31,005 bases of DNA from Anthropogastromicrobium sp963604075 (GCA_963604075.1 CAVCPW010000268.1:1-31005); one strand, 5' to 3'. Positions 16,332-24,620 are shown, counted from the stretch's first letter. Notes: generated by a model from the letters alone, not told the origin. Numbers and translations are program-made.

Positions 16332-17474
16332 TTAATTACGGAACGTCCGTATCAGTTTAAATACCTGTTCAGCAGTGTCTTCCATATTTTGCATGGCATT
16401 AACAGTATTCATAGCCTCATCTAGAGAGACAACCGTGCGAAGTACAGGGAAAAATGCATCGATTCCACTCTGATTGCAGGCTACGGCATCCTTTGTAACA
16501 CAGCCGGAAAAAGCCACGACTGGTTTATTGTATTCTTTTGCGATATGAGCGACACCGATAGGAGCCTTACCCATAACAGTCTGTCCGTCGAGACGTCCTT
16601 CTCCTGTGACGACAATATCAGCATTCTGAACATAGTCGCGAAGTTTTGTCTCCTCAAGGACAATCTTTATACCGGATTCGAGAGTTCCGTGTAAAAATGT
16701 CAGAAAAGCAAAGCCCAGGCCACCGGCAGCACCAACTCCCGGATACTTAGCATCGGCATTTGGAAAGGCTTCCTTTGCCAGTGCGGCATAGTATGCAAGC
16801 CATTTATCCATTTGCATAATCATAGTAGCGTCAGCACCTTTTTGCGGACCAAAGATGGCACTGCAGCCATGTTCGCCGCACAGCGGGTTAGTTACATCGC
16901 AGGCGATACGGAAAGTACATTCAGAAAGTTCAGGTGCAACATGGTCAGTTGTGATTTTTTCGAGCTGGCAAAGTCCTTTTGCGCCCAATTCTACCTGATT
17001 GCCATTCTTGTCAAGCATACCAAAGCCAAGTGCCTGGAGCATACCGACACCACCGTCATTTGTAGCACTTCCGCCAATACCAATTAAGAAGCGACGGCAT
17101 CCGTTTTTAATGGCATCAAGAATGACCTCACCGACACCGTATGTAGTGGTATTCAGCGGATTTCGCTCCTGTGCAGAAACGAGTGTGATGCCTGCGGCAC
17201 CTGCCATCTCAATAATAGCGGTATGTGTTTCATCAATAATACCGTATGGGCAGATAACCGGCTTACCAAGTGGTCCAGTGACGTTTACCTTTGTTAGTCG
17301 GCCACCACATCCAGCGACAACTGCATCCACGGTACCCTCGCCTCCGTCTGCGAGTGGGCGAATAATCGTGGTAGCATCCGGGTAAGCCTTTTTAATACCT
17401 CTTGCGGCACTTTCGCCGGCTTCTAAGGAACTGAGGCTTCCCTTGAACGAGTCGATTGCGATAACAACATTCAT
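16332..17474 (-). CDS. Glycerate kinase (GarK/GlxK family)
   Basis: This 380-residue kinase phosphorylates D-glycerate, normally to 2-phosphoglycerate, linking glucarate/galactarate or tartronate-type catabolism to glycolysis. Family motifs run through the whole length: VVIAIDSFKGSLSS at the N-terminus, RPLADGGEGTVDA (about residues 58-70), GVGEVILDAI, the glycine loop FLIGIGGSATNDGGVGML (about 139-157), and VVTGEGRLDGQTVMGKAP near residue 285. A GGAGGAGAA site precedes the ATG. It is first in the operon, with the GntP-like permease next, and the CdaR-type regulator is convergent. The upstream -10 is good but no -35 is seen, which suits activator control. Confidence 0.93.
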   Translation of the reverse strand: MNVVIAIDSFKGSLSSLEAGESAARGIKKAYPDATTIIRPLADGGEGTVDAVVAGCGGRLTKVNVTGPLGKPVICPYGIIDETHTAIIEMAGAAGITLVSAQERNPLNTTTYGVGEVILDAIKNGCRRFLIGIGGSATNDGGVGMLQALGFGMLDKNGNQVELGAKGLCQLEKITTDHVAPELSECTFRIACDVTNPLCGEHGCSAIFGPQKGADATMIMQMDKWLAYYAALAKEAFPNADAKYPGVGAAGGLGFAFLTFLHGTLESGIKIVLEETKLRDYVQNADIVVTGEGRLDGQTVMGKAPIGVAHIAKEYNKPVVAFSGCVTKDAVACNQSGIDAFFPVLRTVVSLDEAMNTVNAMQNMEDTAEQVFKLIRTFRN

Positions 17475-17506
17475 AGCATTTCTCCTCCAAATTATTTGAT
17501 GGCATA

Positions 17507-17515
17507 AGTATAGCA
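17507..17515 (-). promoter_or_regulatory. Extended -10 promoter of the glycerate kinase operon
   Basis: On the minus strand TGCTATACT provides an extended -10 about 35 nt before the kinase start. The -35 position is only a T run. This suggests dependence on an activator, plausibly the CdaR-type protein. Confidence 0.5.
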
Positions 17516-17638
17516 GAGAAAGAAAAAAGAAAAAATGTTACGAAGAACAAATATAAAAGAAAAAACAGGATCAAAATTGTTATCTGTTACCATTAGGATT
17601 GAGCTTCTAAGTTCACGAAAACTTTACGAAAAACAGTG

Positions 17639-17668
17639 TTGACGCATTATGCAGAAGCAAGGTATAAT
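17639..17668 (+). promoter_or_regulatory. Promoter of the NifX-FKBP fusion gene
   Basis: TTGACG (17639-17644), an 18-nt spacer and a perfect TATAAT (17663-17668), about 65 nt before the start codon. Confidence 0.65.
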
Positions 17669-17733
17669 CAAAGCAATATGCGGCTATGAATCGTCAGCAA
17701 TAGTTCAGGCCGCAAGGAAGGAATAGAGAGAAG

Positions 17734-18624
17734 ATGAAAATTGCAGTAACGTATGACAACGGTTCTGTCTTCCAGCACTTTGGAAAGACCGAAAATTTCA
17801 AGATTTTTGATGTGGAGGATGGTGCGATTGTTTCAAGTGAAGTAGTAAGTTCAAATGGAACAGGACACAGCGCACTGGCAGGATTTCTGGCTGAAAATGG
17901 CGTAGATGTAGTGATTTGCGGCGGTATTGGAGGCGGTGCACAGGCAGCACTTGCTGAGGCTGGCATTCAGGTATGTGCCGGAGTAGAGGGAGATGTAAAT
18001 GAGGCTGCAGAAAGCTACGTAAAAGGAATGCTTGAGAGTACATCCGAATGCAATTGCAATCATCATGAAAATGGCGGTCATTGCGGAGAAGGCGAAAGCT
18101 GCTGTCATCAGGATGAGGAAGAGTCTGGCTGCGGAAGCGAAGGTGGCTGTGGCGGATGTCACGGTGGATGCGGAACACCACAGCCGATTATGGAGGGCAA
18201 GAATGTAGGAAAGAAGTGCCGTACTCACTATAAGGGGACTTTTAACGACGGTACTCAGTTCGATTCCTCTTATGATCGCGGCGAGCCGCTTGAGTTTATC
18301 TGTGGTGTTGGTCAGATGATCAGAGGTTTTGATCAGGCAGTAGCAAATATGGAGATTGGTGAGACTGTTGATATCCATTTGATGCCAGAGGAAGCGTATG
18401 GTATGCCGGATCCGGCGGCAATTTTTACACTTGAGATTGCACAGCTTCCGGGTTCTGAAGAGCTTGAGGCAGGACAGCAGGTATATCTGTCCAATCAGTT
18501 TGGTCAGCCATTCCTGGTTAAGGTAACGGCAAAGGACGACAAGACAATTACGTTCGATGCAAACCACGAAATGGCAGGCAAGGAGCTGAACTTCATCATT
18601 GAACTTGTCAGCGTAGAGGATTAA
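17734..18624 (+). CDS. NifX/NifB-type domain fused through a Cys/His linker to a SlyD-like FKBP prolyl isomerase
   Basis: This is a 296-residue two-domain cytoplasmic protein. Residues 1-100 form a dinitrogenase iron-molybdenum cofactor (NifX/NifB C-terminal-like) fold: MKIAVTYDNGSVFQHFG, FKIFDVEDG, GVDVVICGGIGGGAQAALAEAGIQV. Residues 106-146 form a linker with nine Cys and five His among Gly and Glu, a clear metal-binding composition. Residues 150-296 are a SlyD-type FKBP isomerase with the inserted IF chaperone lobe (THYKGTFNDGTQFDSS, MIRGFDQAVANMEIGE, PEEAYGMPDPAAIFTL). In E. coli SlyD the metal-binding tail follows the isomerase. Here it precedes it. A role in metal (Ni, Fe-S or Mo) handling plus protein folding is inferred. 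The actual client is unknown. It has its own promoter and terminator. Confidence 0.88.
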   Translation: MKIAVTYDNGSVFQHFGKTENFKIFDVEDGAIVSSEVVSSNGTGHSALAGFLAENGVDVVICGGIGGGAQAALAEAGIQVCAGVEGDVNEAAESYVKGMLESTSECNCNHHENGGHCGEGESCCHQDEEESGCGSEGGCGGCHGGCGTPQPIMEGKNVGKKCRTHYKGTFNDGTQFDSSYDRGEPLEFICGVGQMIRGFDQAVANMEIGETVDIHLMPEEAYGMPDPAAIFTLEIAQLPGSEELEAGQQVYLSNQFGQPFLVKVTAKDDKTITFDANHEMAGKELNFIIELVSVED

Positions 18625-18710
18625 CCGGAAATCGCATTTATAAAATAGAGTGTAACCCCCACGACCCTTGGATGGTGGGATGTAAGTAATAAAATGTATT
18701 GAATCAAAGG

Positions 18711-18742
18711 AGTGTACCTGTCGAAAGGCAGGTGCACTTTTT
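18711..18742 (+). terminator. Strong intrinsic terminator after the NifX-FKBP gene
   Basis: AGTGTACCTG (18711-18720) pairs with CAGGTGCACT (18729-18738) with one G-T pair and an 8-nt loop, directly followed by a T run to 18742. Confidence 0.85.
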
Positions 18743-18841
18743 CAAAACGTGTAATCTTACTTGCAAAATTGCGATAGTGTTATGTTTTACAAGGTGTATA
18801 AAAGCTCACAAGACAGAGAGATATGAAGGAAACTAGAAAAA

Positions 18842-18863
18842 GCCAGAACATGACGATTCTGGC
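18842..18863 (+). promoter_or_regulatory. Palindrome directly before the fucosidase ribosome site
   Basis: GCCAGAA (18842-18848) and TTCTGGC (18857-18863) are perfect 7-bp arms around 8 nt, ending 5 nt before GGAGA and 15 nt before the ATG. It is a candidate operator or translational hairpin for the GH29 gene. No convincing -10/-35 pair was found nearby. Confidence 0.4.
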
Positions 18864-18877
18864 AGATTGGAGAAAAA

Positions 18878-20185
18878 ATGTATCAGTTTAATCGCGAAGA
18901 GTACAACAAGAGAATGGAATGGTATGTAGATGCTAGATTCGGTATGTTTATCCACTGGGGATTGTATTCAATTCCAGCCAGAGGCGAGTGGGTGCGCAGC
19001 GTCGAGGAGATTCCAAAGGAAGACTACATGAAATATTTCTATGAGTTTGATCCAAAGGATTACGACCCGAAAAAGTGGGCGAGAGCAGCAAAAGAGGCCG
19101 GTATGAAGTACGTTGTCTTAACGGCAAAGCATCATGATGGTTTCTGTTTATTTGACAGCAAATATACCAAGTTCAAATCTACCAATACAAAGTGCGGACG
19201 TGATCTCGTTGCCGAGTATGTTGAAGCGGTTCGCGCAGAGGGACTGAAGGTTGGTCTGTATTTCTCTTTAATCGACTGGTATCATGATGATTTTCCACAT
19301 TACGGAGACCGCCAGCATCCGATGCGAAACAATCCGGCATACACAAACGAGAATCGCAATTGGGATAACTACGTGACATTCATGCACAATCAGGTGCGTG
19401 AGCTCTGTACAAATTACGGTCAGATTGATGTGCTGTGGTTTGATTTCTCCTATGACGATATGAGAGGTGAGAAGTGGGGCGCTACAAAGCTTGTCAATAT
19501 GGTGCGAGAGCTTCAGCCGCAGGTCATCATCGACAACCGCTTAGAGGCGAGTGGAGAGGGGTATGGCTCTTTAGTAACAGAAAATCCGCTACCGTATCAC
19601 GGCGATTTTGTCAGTCCGGAGCAGATCATTCCGCCATATGGCATCCGCGATGTAAAGGGCAATCTTGTTAACTGGGAAGCATGCATTACGATGAACAACA
19701 ACTGGGGCTATTGTGCAAGGGATAAGTTCTTTAAACCATCATCCATGATCATCAAAAAGTTGGTTGAATGCGTCTCTAAGGGCGGCAATATGCTGTTAAA
19801 TGTCGGACCGGATGCATACGGAAATATCCCTCCGGAATCTGTGCAGATCTTAAGCGAGATTGGCGCATGGATGAAGAAAAATAGTAAGAGTATTTACGGC
19901 TGCGGACTGGCAGGCATCGAAAAACCGGATTACGGCCGTGTTACCAGAAATGGCAATCTGCTATATTTCCACATGTTTGAGAACACAATGGGACCGGTTC
20001 CGCTTACCGGAATCAAGCCAGGAACAGTAAAGAAGATACGCCTTCTTTGTGATGGAAGTGAAGTGCCGATTTCAAACAGCTGGGTGCATACAGATTACCC
20101 TGATATCGTCTTTGCAAACCTTGGCTCAAATCCAGTGCTGCCGGATGCAGTGGATACTGTGCTTGAGGTTGAAGTGACAGAGTAA
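18878..20185 (+). CDS. GH29 alpha-L-fucosidase
   Basis: This retaining alpha-L-fucosidase (435 residues) cleaves terminal L-fucose from xyloglucan, pectin RG-II or host glycans. The catalytic barrel starts at once: ARFGMFIHWGLYSIPARGEW, KYVVLTAKHHDGFCLFDS (the fucose-binding HH pair), and GLYFSLIDWYH. The nucleophile is D189 in IDVLWFDFSYDD. WGYCARD and GGNMLLNVGPDAYGNIP follow, then a short C-terminal beta-sandwich. No signal peptide is visible, so it is probably intracellular and acts on imported oligosaccharides. It is preceded by a terminator and so is its own transcription unit, possibly with the next gene 165 nt downstream. The linkage preference (subfamily A or B) is not resolved. Confidence 0.93.
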   Translation: MYQFNREEYNKRMEWYVDARFGMFIHWGLYSIPARGEWVRSVEEIPKEDYMKYFYEFDPKDYDPKKWARAAKEAGMKYVVLTAKHHDGFCLFDSKYTKFKSTNTKCGRDLVAEYVEAVRAEGLKVGLYFSLIDWYHDDFPHYGDRQHPMRNNPAYTNENRNWDNYVTFMHNQVRELCTNYGQIDVLWFDFSYDDMRGEKWGATKLVNMVRELQPQVIIDNRLEASGEGYGSLVTENPLPYHGDFVSPEQIIPPYGIRDVKGNLVNWEACITMNNNWGYCARDKFFKPSSMIIKKLVECVSKGGNMLLNVGPDAYGNIPPESVQILSEIGAWMKKNSKSIYGCGLAGIEKPDYGRVTRNGNLLYFHMFENTMGPVPLTGIKPGTVKKIRLLCDGSEVPISNSWVHTDYPDIVFANLGSNPVLPDAVDTVLEVEVTE

Positions 20186-20281
20186 AGTTTTCTGACGCAC
20201 GGCAAAGATTTTTGAAACGTATTTCACAATCTGATGAATTGGATTGGAAACATTGTTTTGAAGAATTGATATAAGTTTGGG

Positions 20282-20326
20282 ATTGTCCGGGCTGGCTTAA
20301 ATTGTTTGGGTTGGTTTGGACAATTT
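20282..20326 (+). promoter_or_regulatory. Alternative hairpins in the leader of the transglutaminase-like gene
   Basis: ATTGTCC (20282-20288) can pair with GGACAAT (20318-20324). The overlapping AAATTGT (20299-20305) can pair with ACAATTT (20320-20326), which runs into a short T stretch. The two pairings exclude each other, as in attenuators, but the stems are short. Confidence 0.3.
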
Positions 20327-20350
20327 TAGAAAGGAAAAACGGAAGAAAAG

Positions 20351-22981
20351 ATGATTTTAAAGTTGGAACCATCATTGACGGGAAAAATAAAACAGCACTA
20401 TGAGGAATGGATGTCATGCTGCCCGAACAGAAAAAGTGAGGTGGACACATGGATTGCAAATGCAAATGAGGACGAAGCAATCTGTATGAAGTATCTGTAT
20501 GCATATATGCATCCGTGTGATATCGTGTCCTATGATGTAGAAGTAATTGCATCCTATGTGAAGACAACACTGGATATGTATGCAAACATTCCATATGCAA
20601 AGCAGGTACCACCAGAGCTATTCTTTACTTATGTATTGAGCGTGCGTGTCAACAATGAAGATCTTGACCAGAGCCGCGCATGGATCTACAGTGAGCTGGC
20701 AGAGCGTGTAAAGAGTAAGAAAACAATGTCAGAGGCTGCGCTAGAAGTCAACTACTGGTGCTATGAAAAGGCAACTTACATCCCGTCCGATGGACGTACC
20801 TTAGCACCGTTTGGTATGTGCCGTTCTGCACGAGGTCGCTGTGGAGAGGAGTCCACTCTTGCGGTATCAGCGATGAGAAGTGTCGGCATCCCGGCAAGAC
20901 AGTGCTACGTTCCGCGCTGGGCGCACTGCGATGATAATCATGCATGGGTTGAGGTATGGGCAGATGGTGACTGGCACTATCTGGGTGCATGCGAGCCTGA
21001 GGCTGTATTAGACAAAGGATGGTTTACATCAGCAGCATCCAAAGCAATGCTTGTCCATGCAAAAGCATTTTCTGATCTGGAAAGCTCTGCTGAAATCGCA
21101 TATAAGACACCACTGTATACACTGATGAATGTTACAAAGCGATATGCCGACTGCGAGCGTCTGACCGTTACCGTAACACATCACAAAATGCCAGTGCAGA
21201 ATGTAACTGTAGCATTTAGTCTCGTCAACTACAGCGAATTATTCCCGCTTCACACAGAAAAGACGGCACCTGACGGTACCGTATCATTCCTGACTGGTAG
21301 GGGTGACCTGTATGTAAGTACAGTTTACAATGGAAAATACCTGGGAAGGAAGGTCGACATGAGAGTGCAGCAGTCTGTTGTGCTTGATATGGAGGAGGCT
21401 GTAAATCCAGAGAAGATGAAAGATGTCATCGAGGAGCACTTTGAATTAAATCCGCCATATGAGGCAATGCCAAAGAATGTAAAGGCACAGCTTGAGGAGC
21501 ATGAGGCACGTCTGGTACAGTGTGAAAAGATTCGTGCTAGATACGAGGATGGATTTGTGAAGGAGAAAGTAACCGATGACGCAGATAGTGCGCAGGATGC
21601 AGATGCGAAAGATGCAAAGGCAAAGGATGAGAATCCGTGGCATCATTATTTTGTAAATGCAAGAGGAAATCGCGAGGAGATCGAGAAGTTTAAGGCAAGC
21701 ACGGAATTTTCTGATGAGGATAAGTGCATGATGCTTGATACATTGCGCGAGAAGGATTTTCTGGATACATCAGCTGATGTGCTGGCATCGTATTTAAGAG
21801 CAGCATTTCCCTATAAAGAAAGATTTAGCAAAGAGGTTTACCAGAAGTATTTATTAGCACCGCGTGCCGGTGATGAGAAGCTGATGGGAAGCCGAAGCCG
21901 CATTGTACAGCTGATTGATGAAAAAGCGGTATTTTCTAAGGATATGCCGCTTACCGCGCAGATGATTTGGAGCTATGTTAATTGCATATTAAAAACTGTG
22001 CCGGACTATGGCACAGGCAACTGGCCTGCCGAGGCAGACGGCTGCATCAAATGTGAAATGATTACTGAAGTTTCTAAACGCGTTGTCTTTGTAGAAATCT
22101 GCCGTGCGATGGGCGTTCCAGCCCGATTAAATCCGGTTACAGGAAAGGCAGAAGCAGTATTCGAGAAAAACGGAGAGATTTGCTTTGAGGCAATAGAGAT
22201 AGAAACGCAGGAAAGCGAGGTATCGGAGGCGCAGTTTGCACTGAAATTAGTCAATAAATCCGATCGAAAGCTTGAGTATTGGCTGCATATGACAATTGCA
22301 CGTTTTGAAAATGGCGAATATCATACATTAAATTATGAAGATCTATCACTTGAGCCGAACGAGGAAAAGACAATTTTCGTTGCACCGGGCGCATATCGCA
22401 CCATCACTACGCGCAGACAGATAGACGGTGGCGTCAGCTGCATCGCAAGCAGCTTTGTTATGGATTCAGACCGCACCTTAGAGCTGAGACAGGCTGCGGC
22501 ACAAATCGCAGAAAAGTGTCAGCATGCTGAACTTTCAGACACAACGGTACTGCAGATAGCAATGGACGGCACAGCAGTTGGAACGCCGACTTCTATTACA
22601 TCACTGTATCACGGTCAAAAGACTATTTTGATCGTTGCCGACCCGGGCAAGGAACCGACTGAGCATCTTTTCCAGGAAGTCCTTGAGTGTAAGGAAGCCT
22701 ACAAGAAGCAGAATTATCGCATCGTAATTATGGTCGAGAGCATTGCATCCTTAAAGAATCTGACGTTACAGCGCATATTAAATGCAGGCTTAAATCTGGT
22801 GTGTGTAACCGGAAAGGACGACGCATATCTGTATCAGATTCATGAGACATTGCATGTCGGAGACGAACGTCTTCCATATGCACTTGCAATAAACAGAGAA
22901 GGAAAGGGATTGTTTGCGTTTGCCAATTACAATATTCGGACTGCATGGACGCTGATGGAGATTTTGGACACAAAAGGCTGA
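20351..22981 (+). CDS. Large transglutaminase-like protein with thioredoxin-like C-terminus
   Basis: This 876-residue cytoplasmic protein has a transglutaminase/cysteine-protease core near residues 140-230. Its nucleophile candidate is C164 in RGRCGEES and its partner is H197 in CDDNHAWVEVW. The usual DPT acid position is replaced by Glu in ACEPE. A carboxypeptidase-regulatory or Ig-like beta domain follows (about 255-345). Next come a repetitive Asp/Ala/Lys linker (about 410-430) and a second degenerate core around residues 575-620 (FVEICRAMGVPARLNPVTG) with no catalytic triad. The last 160 residues look like a thioredoxin fold without CxxC (KTILIVADPGKEPTEHLFQEV). Relatives accompany glycan-degradation genes in other gut bacteria, but the biochemical role is not established. 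Peptidase or amidase action on glycopeptides is possible. Confidence 0.72.
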   Translation: MILKLEPSLTGKIKQHYEEWMSCCPNRKSEVDTWIANANEDEAICMKYLYAYMHPCDIVSYDVEVIASYVKTTLDMYANIPYAKQVPPELFFTYVLSVRVNNEDLDQSRAWIYSELAERVKSKKTMSEAALEVNYWCYEKATYIPSDGRTLAPFGMCRSARGRCGEESTLAVSAMRSVGIPARQCYVPRWAHCDDNHAWVEVWADGDWHYLGACEPEAVLDKGWFTSAASKAMLVHAKAFSDLESSAEIAYKTPLYTLMNVTKRYADCERLTVTVTHHKMPVQNVTVAFSLVNYSELFPLHTEKTAPDGTVSFLTGRGDLYVSTVYNGKYLGRKVDMRVQQSVVLDMEEAVNPEKMKDVIEEHFELNPPYEAMPKNVKAQLEEHEARLVQCEKIRARYEDGFVKEKVTDDADSAQDADAKDAKAKDENPWHHYFVNARGNREEIEKFKASTEFSDEDKCMMLDTLREKDFLDTSADVLASYLRAAFPYKERFSKEVYQKYLLAPRAGDEKLMGSRSRIVQLIDEKAVFSKDMPLTAQMIWSYVNCILKTVPDYGTGNWPAEADGCIKCEMITEVSKRVVFVEICRAMGVPARLNPVTGKAEAVFEKNGEICFEAIEIETQESEVSEAQFALKLVNKSDRKLEYWLHMTIARFENGEYHTLNYEDLSLEPNEEKTIFVAPGAYRTITTRRQIDGGVSCIASSFVMDSDRTLELRQAAAQIAEKCQHAELSDTTVLQIAMDGTAVGTPTSITSLYHGQKTILIVADPGKEPTEHLFQEVLECKEAYKKQNYRIVIMVESIASLKNLTLQRILNAGLNLVCVTGKDDAYLYQIHETLHVGDERLPYALAINREGKGLFAFANYNIRTAWTLMEILDTKG

Positions 22982-23042
22982 AAGAATAAACGTTTGATAT
23001 GAACTATTATTAAAAAAACTTAAAAAAAAATAAGATTTTCAC

Positions 23043-23071
23043 TTTCAATTTTTGAAAACACGCATTATAAT
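23043..23071 (+). promoter_or_regulatory. Candidate promoter of the ArsB/NhaD-type transporter gene
   Basis: A perfect TATAAT (23066-23071) lies 17 nt after TTTCAA (23043-23048), a weak -35. It precedes the start codon by about 70 nt. Confidence 0.45.
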
Positions 23072-23110
23072 GGTAGCCGCAAAGGTTTTTTGCCAATTGT
23101 GGCTGCCATT
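23069..23110. promoter_or_regulatory. Long palindrome overlapping the transporter promoter and leader
   Basis: AATGGTAGCCGC (23069-23080) and GTGGCTGCCATT (23099-23110) form 12 pairs including two G-T pairs around an 18-nt centre. The left arm overlaps the TATAAT. If that promoter is used, only the right arm is transcribed, so this would be a DNA operator. If transcription starts further upstream, it is an RNA hairpin before the ribosome site. Confidence 0.5.
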
Positions 23111-23141
23111 TGCTATTTTTGAGAAAGTGGGGAGATACATT

Positions 23142-24497
23142 ATGGTATCACAGATTTTAGCTGTCCTTATTTTTCTCGTGATGTTCGCCCTGATCATTAC
23201 GGAGAAGATAGAGAGACACATTGTTACACTGTGCTGTGGTCTGTTGATGATTCTTCTTGTATTCGGTATTACCATGCATAGCGGAAGCGCAGTCATGGAA
23301 ACACTGAATATTGGAAGCATCTTCACAGTAGACTTCTGGCATACTTCCAGTGAGGCAGGAGAGTCCTCTTCTGGTATCAACTGGTCCACAATCATTTTCA
23401 TCGCTGGTATGATGATTATGGTAGAAGGTATGGGAAAGGCAGGATTTTTCCGTTGGTTGTGCCTTCAGATTGCAAGACTCGTTCACTACAAGCCGACCGC
23501 CGTATTTGTTACTTTCATGATTATGTCATTTGTTTTGGCGATGTTCATCGACAGTATTACGGTTATTCTGTTCCTTGCAGCAGTTACCATCGAGCTTTGT
23601 ATTCTGTTAAAGAGCAATCCAGTCCCGATGATTATTGCAGAGATTTTCTGCGCTAACCTTGGAGGATCTGCAACGATGTGTGGAGACCCGCCGAACATTA
23701 TCATAGGAACTTCTATGGGTTACAGTTTCTTTGATTTCCTGACAAACACTGGTGCTATTGCAGTGGTTTCACTTATTGTCGTAGTTATCTACTTCTATTT
23801 CTGTTTCAGAAAGAAGCTTGTTACACCGGGAACAGCACCGGTTGATCCGGCATCATGTCCGGATCCGAACTCTGCGATTGAGGATAGAACTGAATTCCTC
23901 AGCAGTGTAATTATTTTCCTGATTGCAGTTGTTCTGTTAGTAACACATGCAAACACTGGTCTGACTGTTGCCTTCATTGGTGCCTTTATCGCTATCATTA
24001 CATTGATTGTCGAGCACAAGTATGCAGCAGAGCTGTTAAAGAAGGTCGATTACAAGACACTGTTGTTCTTCATTGGACTGTTTGTCGTTGTCGGCGGTCT
24101 GGAGCAGACAGGTGTATTGAATGTAATCGCTGAGTTTATCAGTAAGGTCAGTGGTTCTAACACTAAGTTAATGGTAGCCATCATCATCTGGATTTCTGCA
24201 TTTGCAAGTGCATTTGTTGATAACATTCCATTTGCAGCAACTATGATTCCGGTTATCAGAAGCCTTAGCGCTTTACAGGGTGTTGATCTGTCTACGCTTT
24301 CCTGGGCACTGGCAATGGGTACCGATATCGGAGGAAGTGCAACCCCGATTGGTGCATCTGCAAATGTAGTTGGTATCTCTGTTGCTTCTAAGAATGGTCA
24401 TCCAATCGGATGGGGTAAGTACTGCAGATATGCAGCTCCGGCAACAATCATTGTTGTATTGATTTCTATGCTGCTTATCTTTGCAAGATATTTCTAA
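23142..24497 (+). CDS. ArsB/NhaD/SLC13-type (ion transporter superfamily) permease
   Basis: This integral membrane protein of 452 residues has ten or more hydrophobic helices. It belongs to the ion-transporter superfamily that includes ArsB, NhaD, CitM and the P protein. Diagnostic segments are the first half's LGGSATMCGDPPNIIIGT and the matching second-half GGSATPIGASANVVGIS, plus FIDSITVILF and FVDNIPFAATMIPV, the symmetric helix breaks of this fold. The ATG at 23142 is preceded by GGGGAG at 23129-23134. In-frame codons back to 23052 lack a site and run through the promoter region. The substrate cannot be read off: sodium/proton exchange, dicarboxylate or arsenite are all family possibilities. 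No arsR or arsC is nearby, so arsenite is unlikely. Confidence 0.85.
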   Translation: MVSQILAVLIFLVMFALIITEKIERHIVTLCCGLLMILLVFGITMHSGSAVMETLNIGSIFTVDFWHTSSEAGESSSGINWSTIIFIAGMMIMVEGMGKAGFFRWLCLQIARLVHYKPTAVFVTFMIMSFVLAMFIDSITVILFLAAVTIELCILLKSNPVPMIIAEIFCANLGGSATMCGDPPNIIIGTSMGYSFFDFLTNTGAIAVVSLIVVVIYFYFCFRKKLVTPGTAPVDPASCPDPNSAIEDRTEFLSSVIIFLIAVVLLVTHANTGLTVAFIGAFIAIITLIVEHKYAAELLKKVDYKTLLFFIGLFVVVGGLEQTGVLNVIAEFISKVSGSNTKLMVAIIIWISAFASAFVDNIPFAATMIPVIRSLSALQGVDLSTLSWALAMGTDIGGSATPIGASANVVGISVASKNGHPIGWGKYCRYAAPATIIVVLISMLLIFARYF

Positions 24498-24520
24498 ATT
24501 ATATATGCGTGTTATATATA

Positions 24521-24570
24521 CATATATTGGAAGTTTTCAAATAGCATATATGGAAGTTAAAACCAAATAG
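24521..24570 (+). repeat. 24/26-bp tandem duplication after the transporter gene
   Basis: Copies 24521-24544 and 24545-24570 both start CATATAT, continue GGAAGTT and end CAAATAG. They begin 23 nt after the transporter stop. Confidence 0.75.
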
Positions 24571-24579
24571 AGAAAGAAC

Positions 24580-24620
24580 AGGGCTCTGGATTACTGCAAA
24601 ATGCAGGAAAACAGAGCTCT
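24580..24620 (+). terminator. Hairpin terminator after the transporter gene
   Basis: AGGGCTCTG (24580-24588) pairs with CAGAGCTCT (24612-24620) with one G-T pair, enclosing an inner CTGC/GCAG stem. The downstream bases are only weakly T-rich. Confidence 0.55.

Noticed and set aside
17851..18567. 238-codon open frame on the minus strand
   Set aside because: It is antisense to the NifX-FKBP gene, is very rich in Leu, Ile and His without domain pattern, and has no ribosome site. It is a shadow of the real gene.
23142..24497. Arsenite exporter ArsB
   Set aside because: The fold signature is shared with many carriers, and there is no arsR, arsC or arsenite context.
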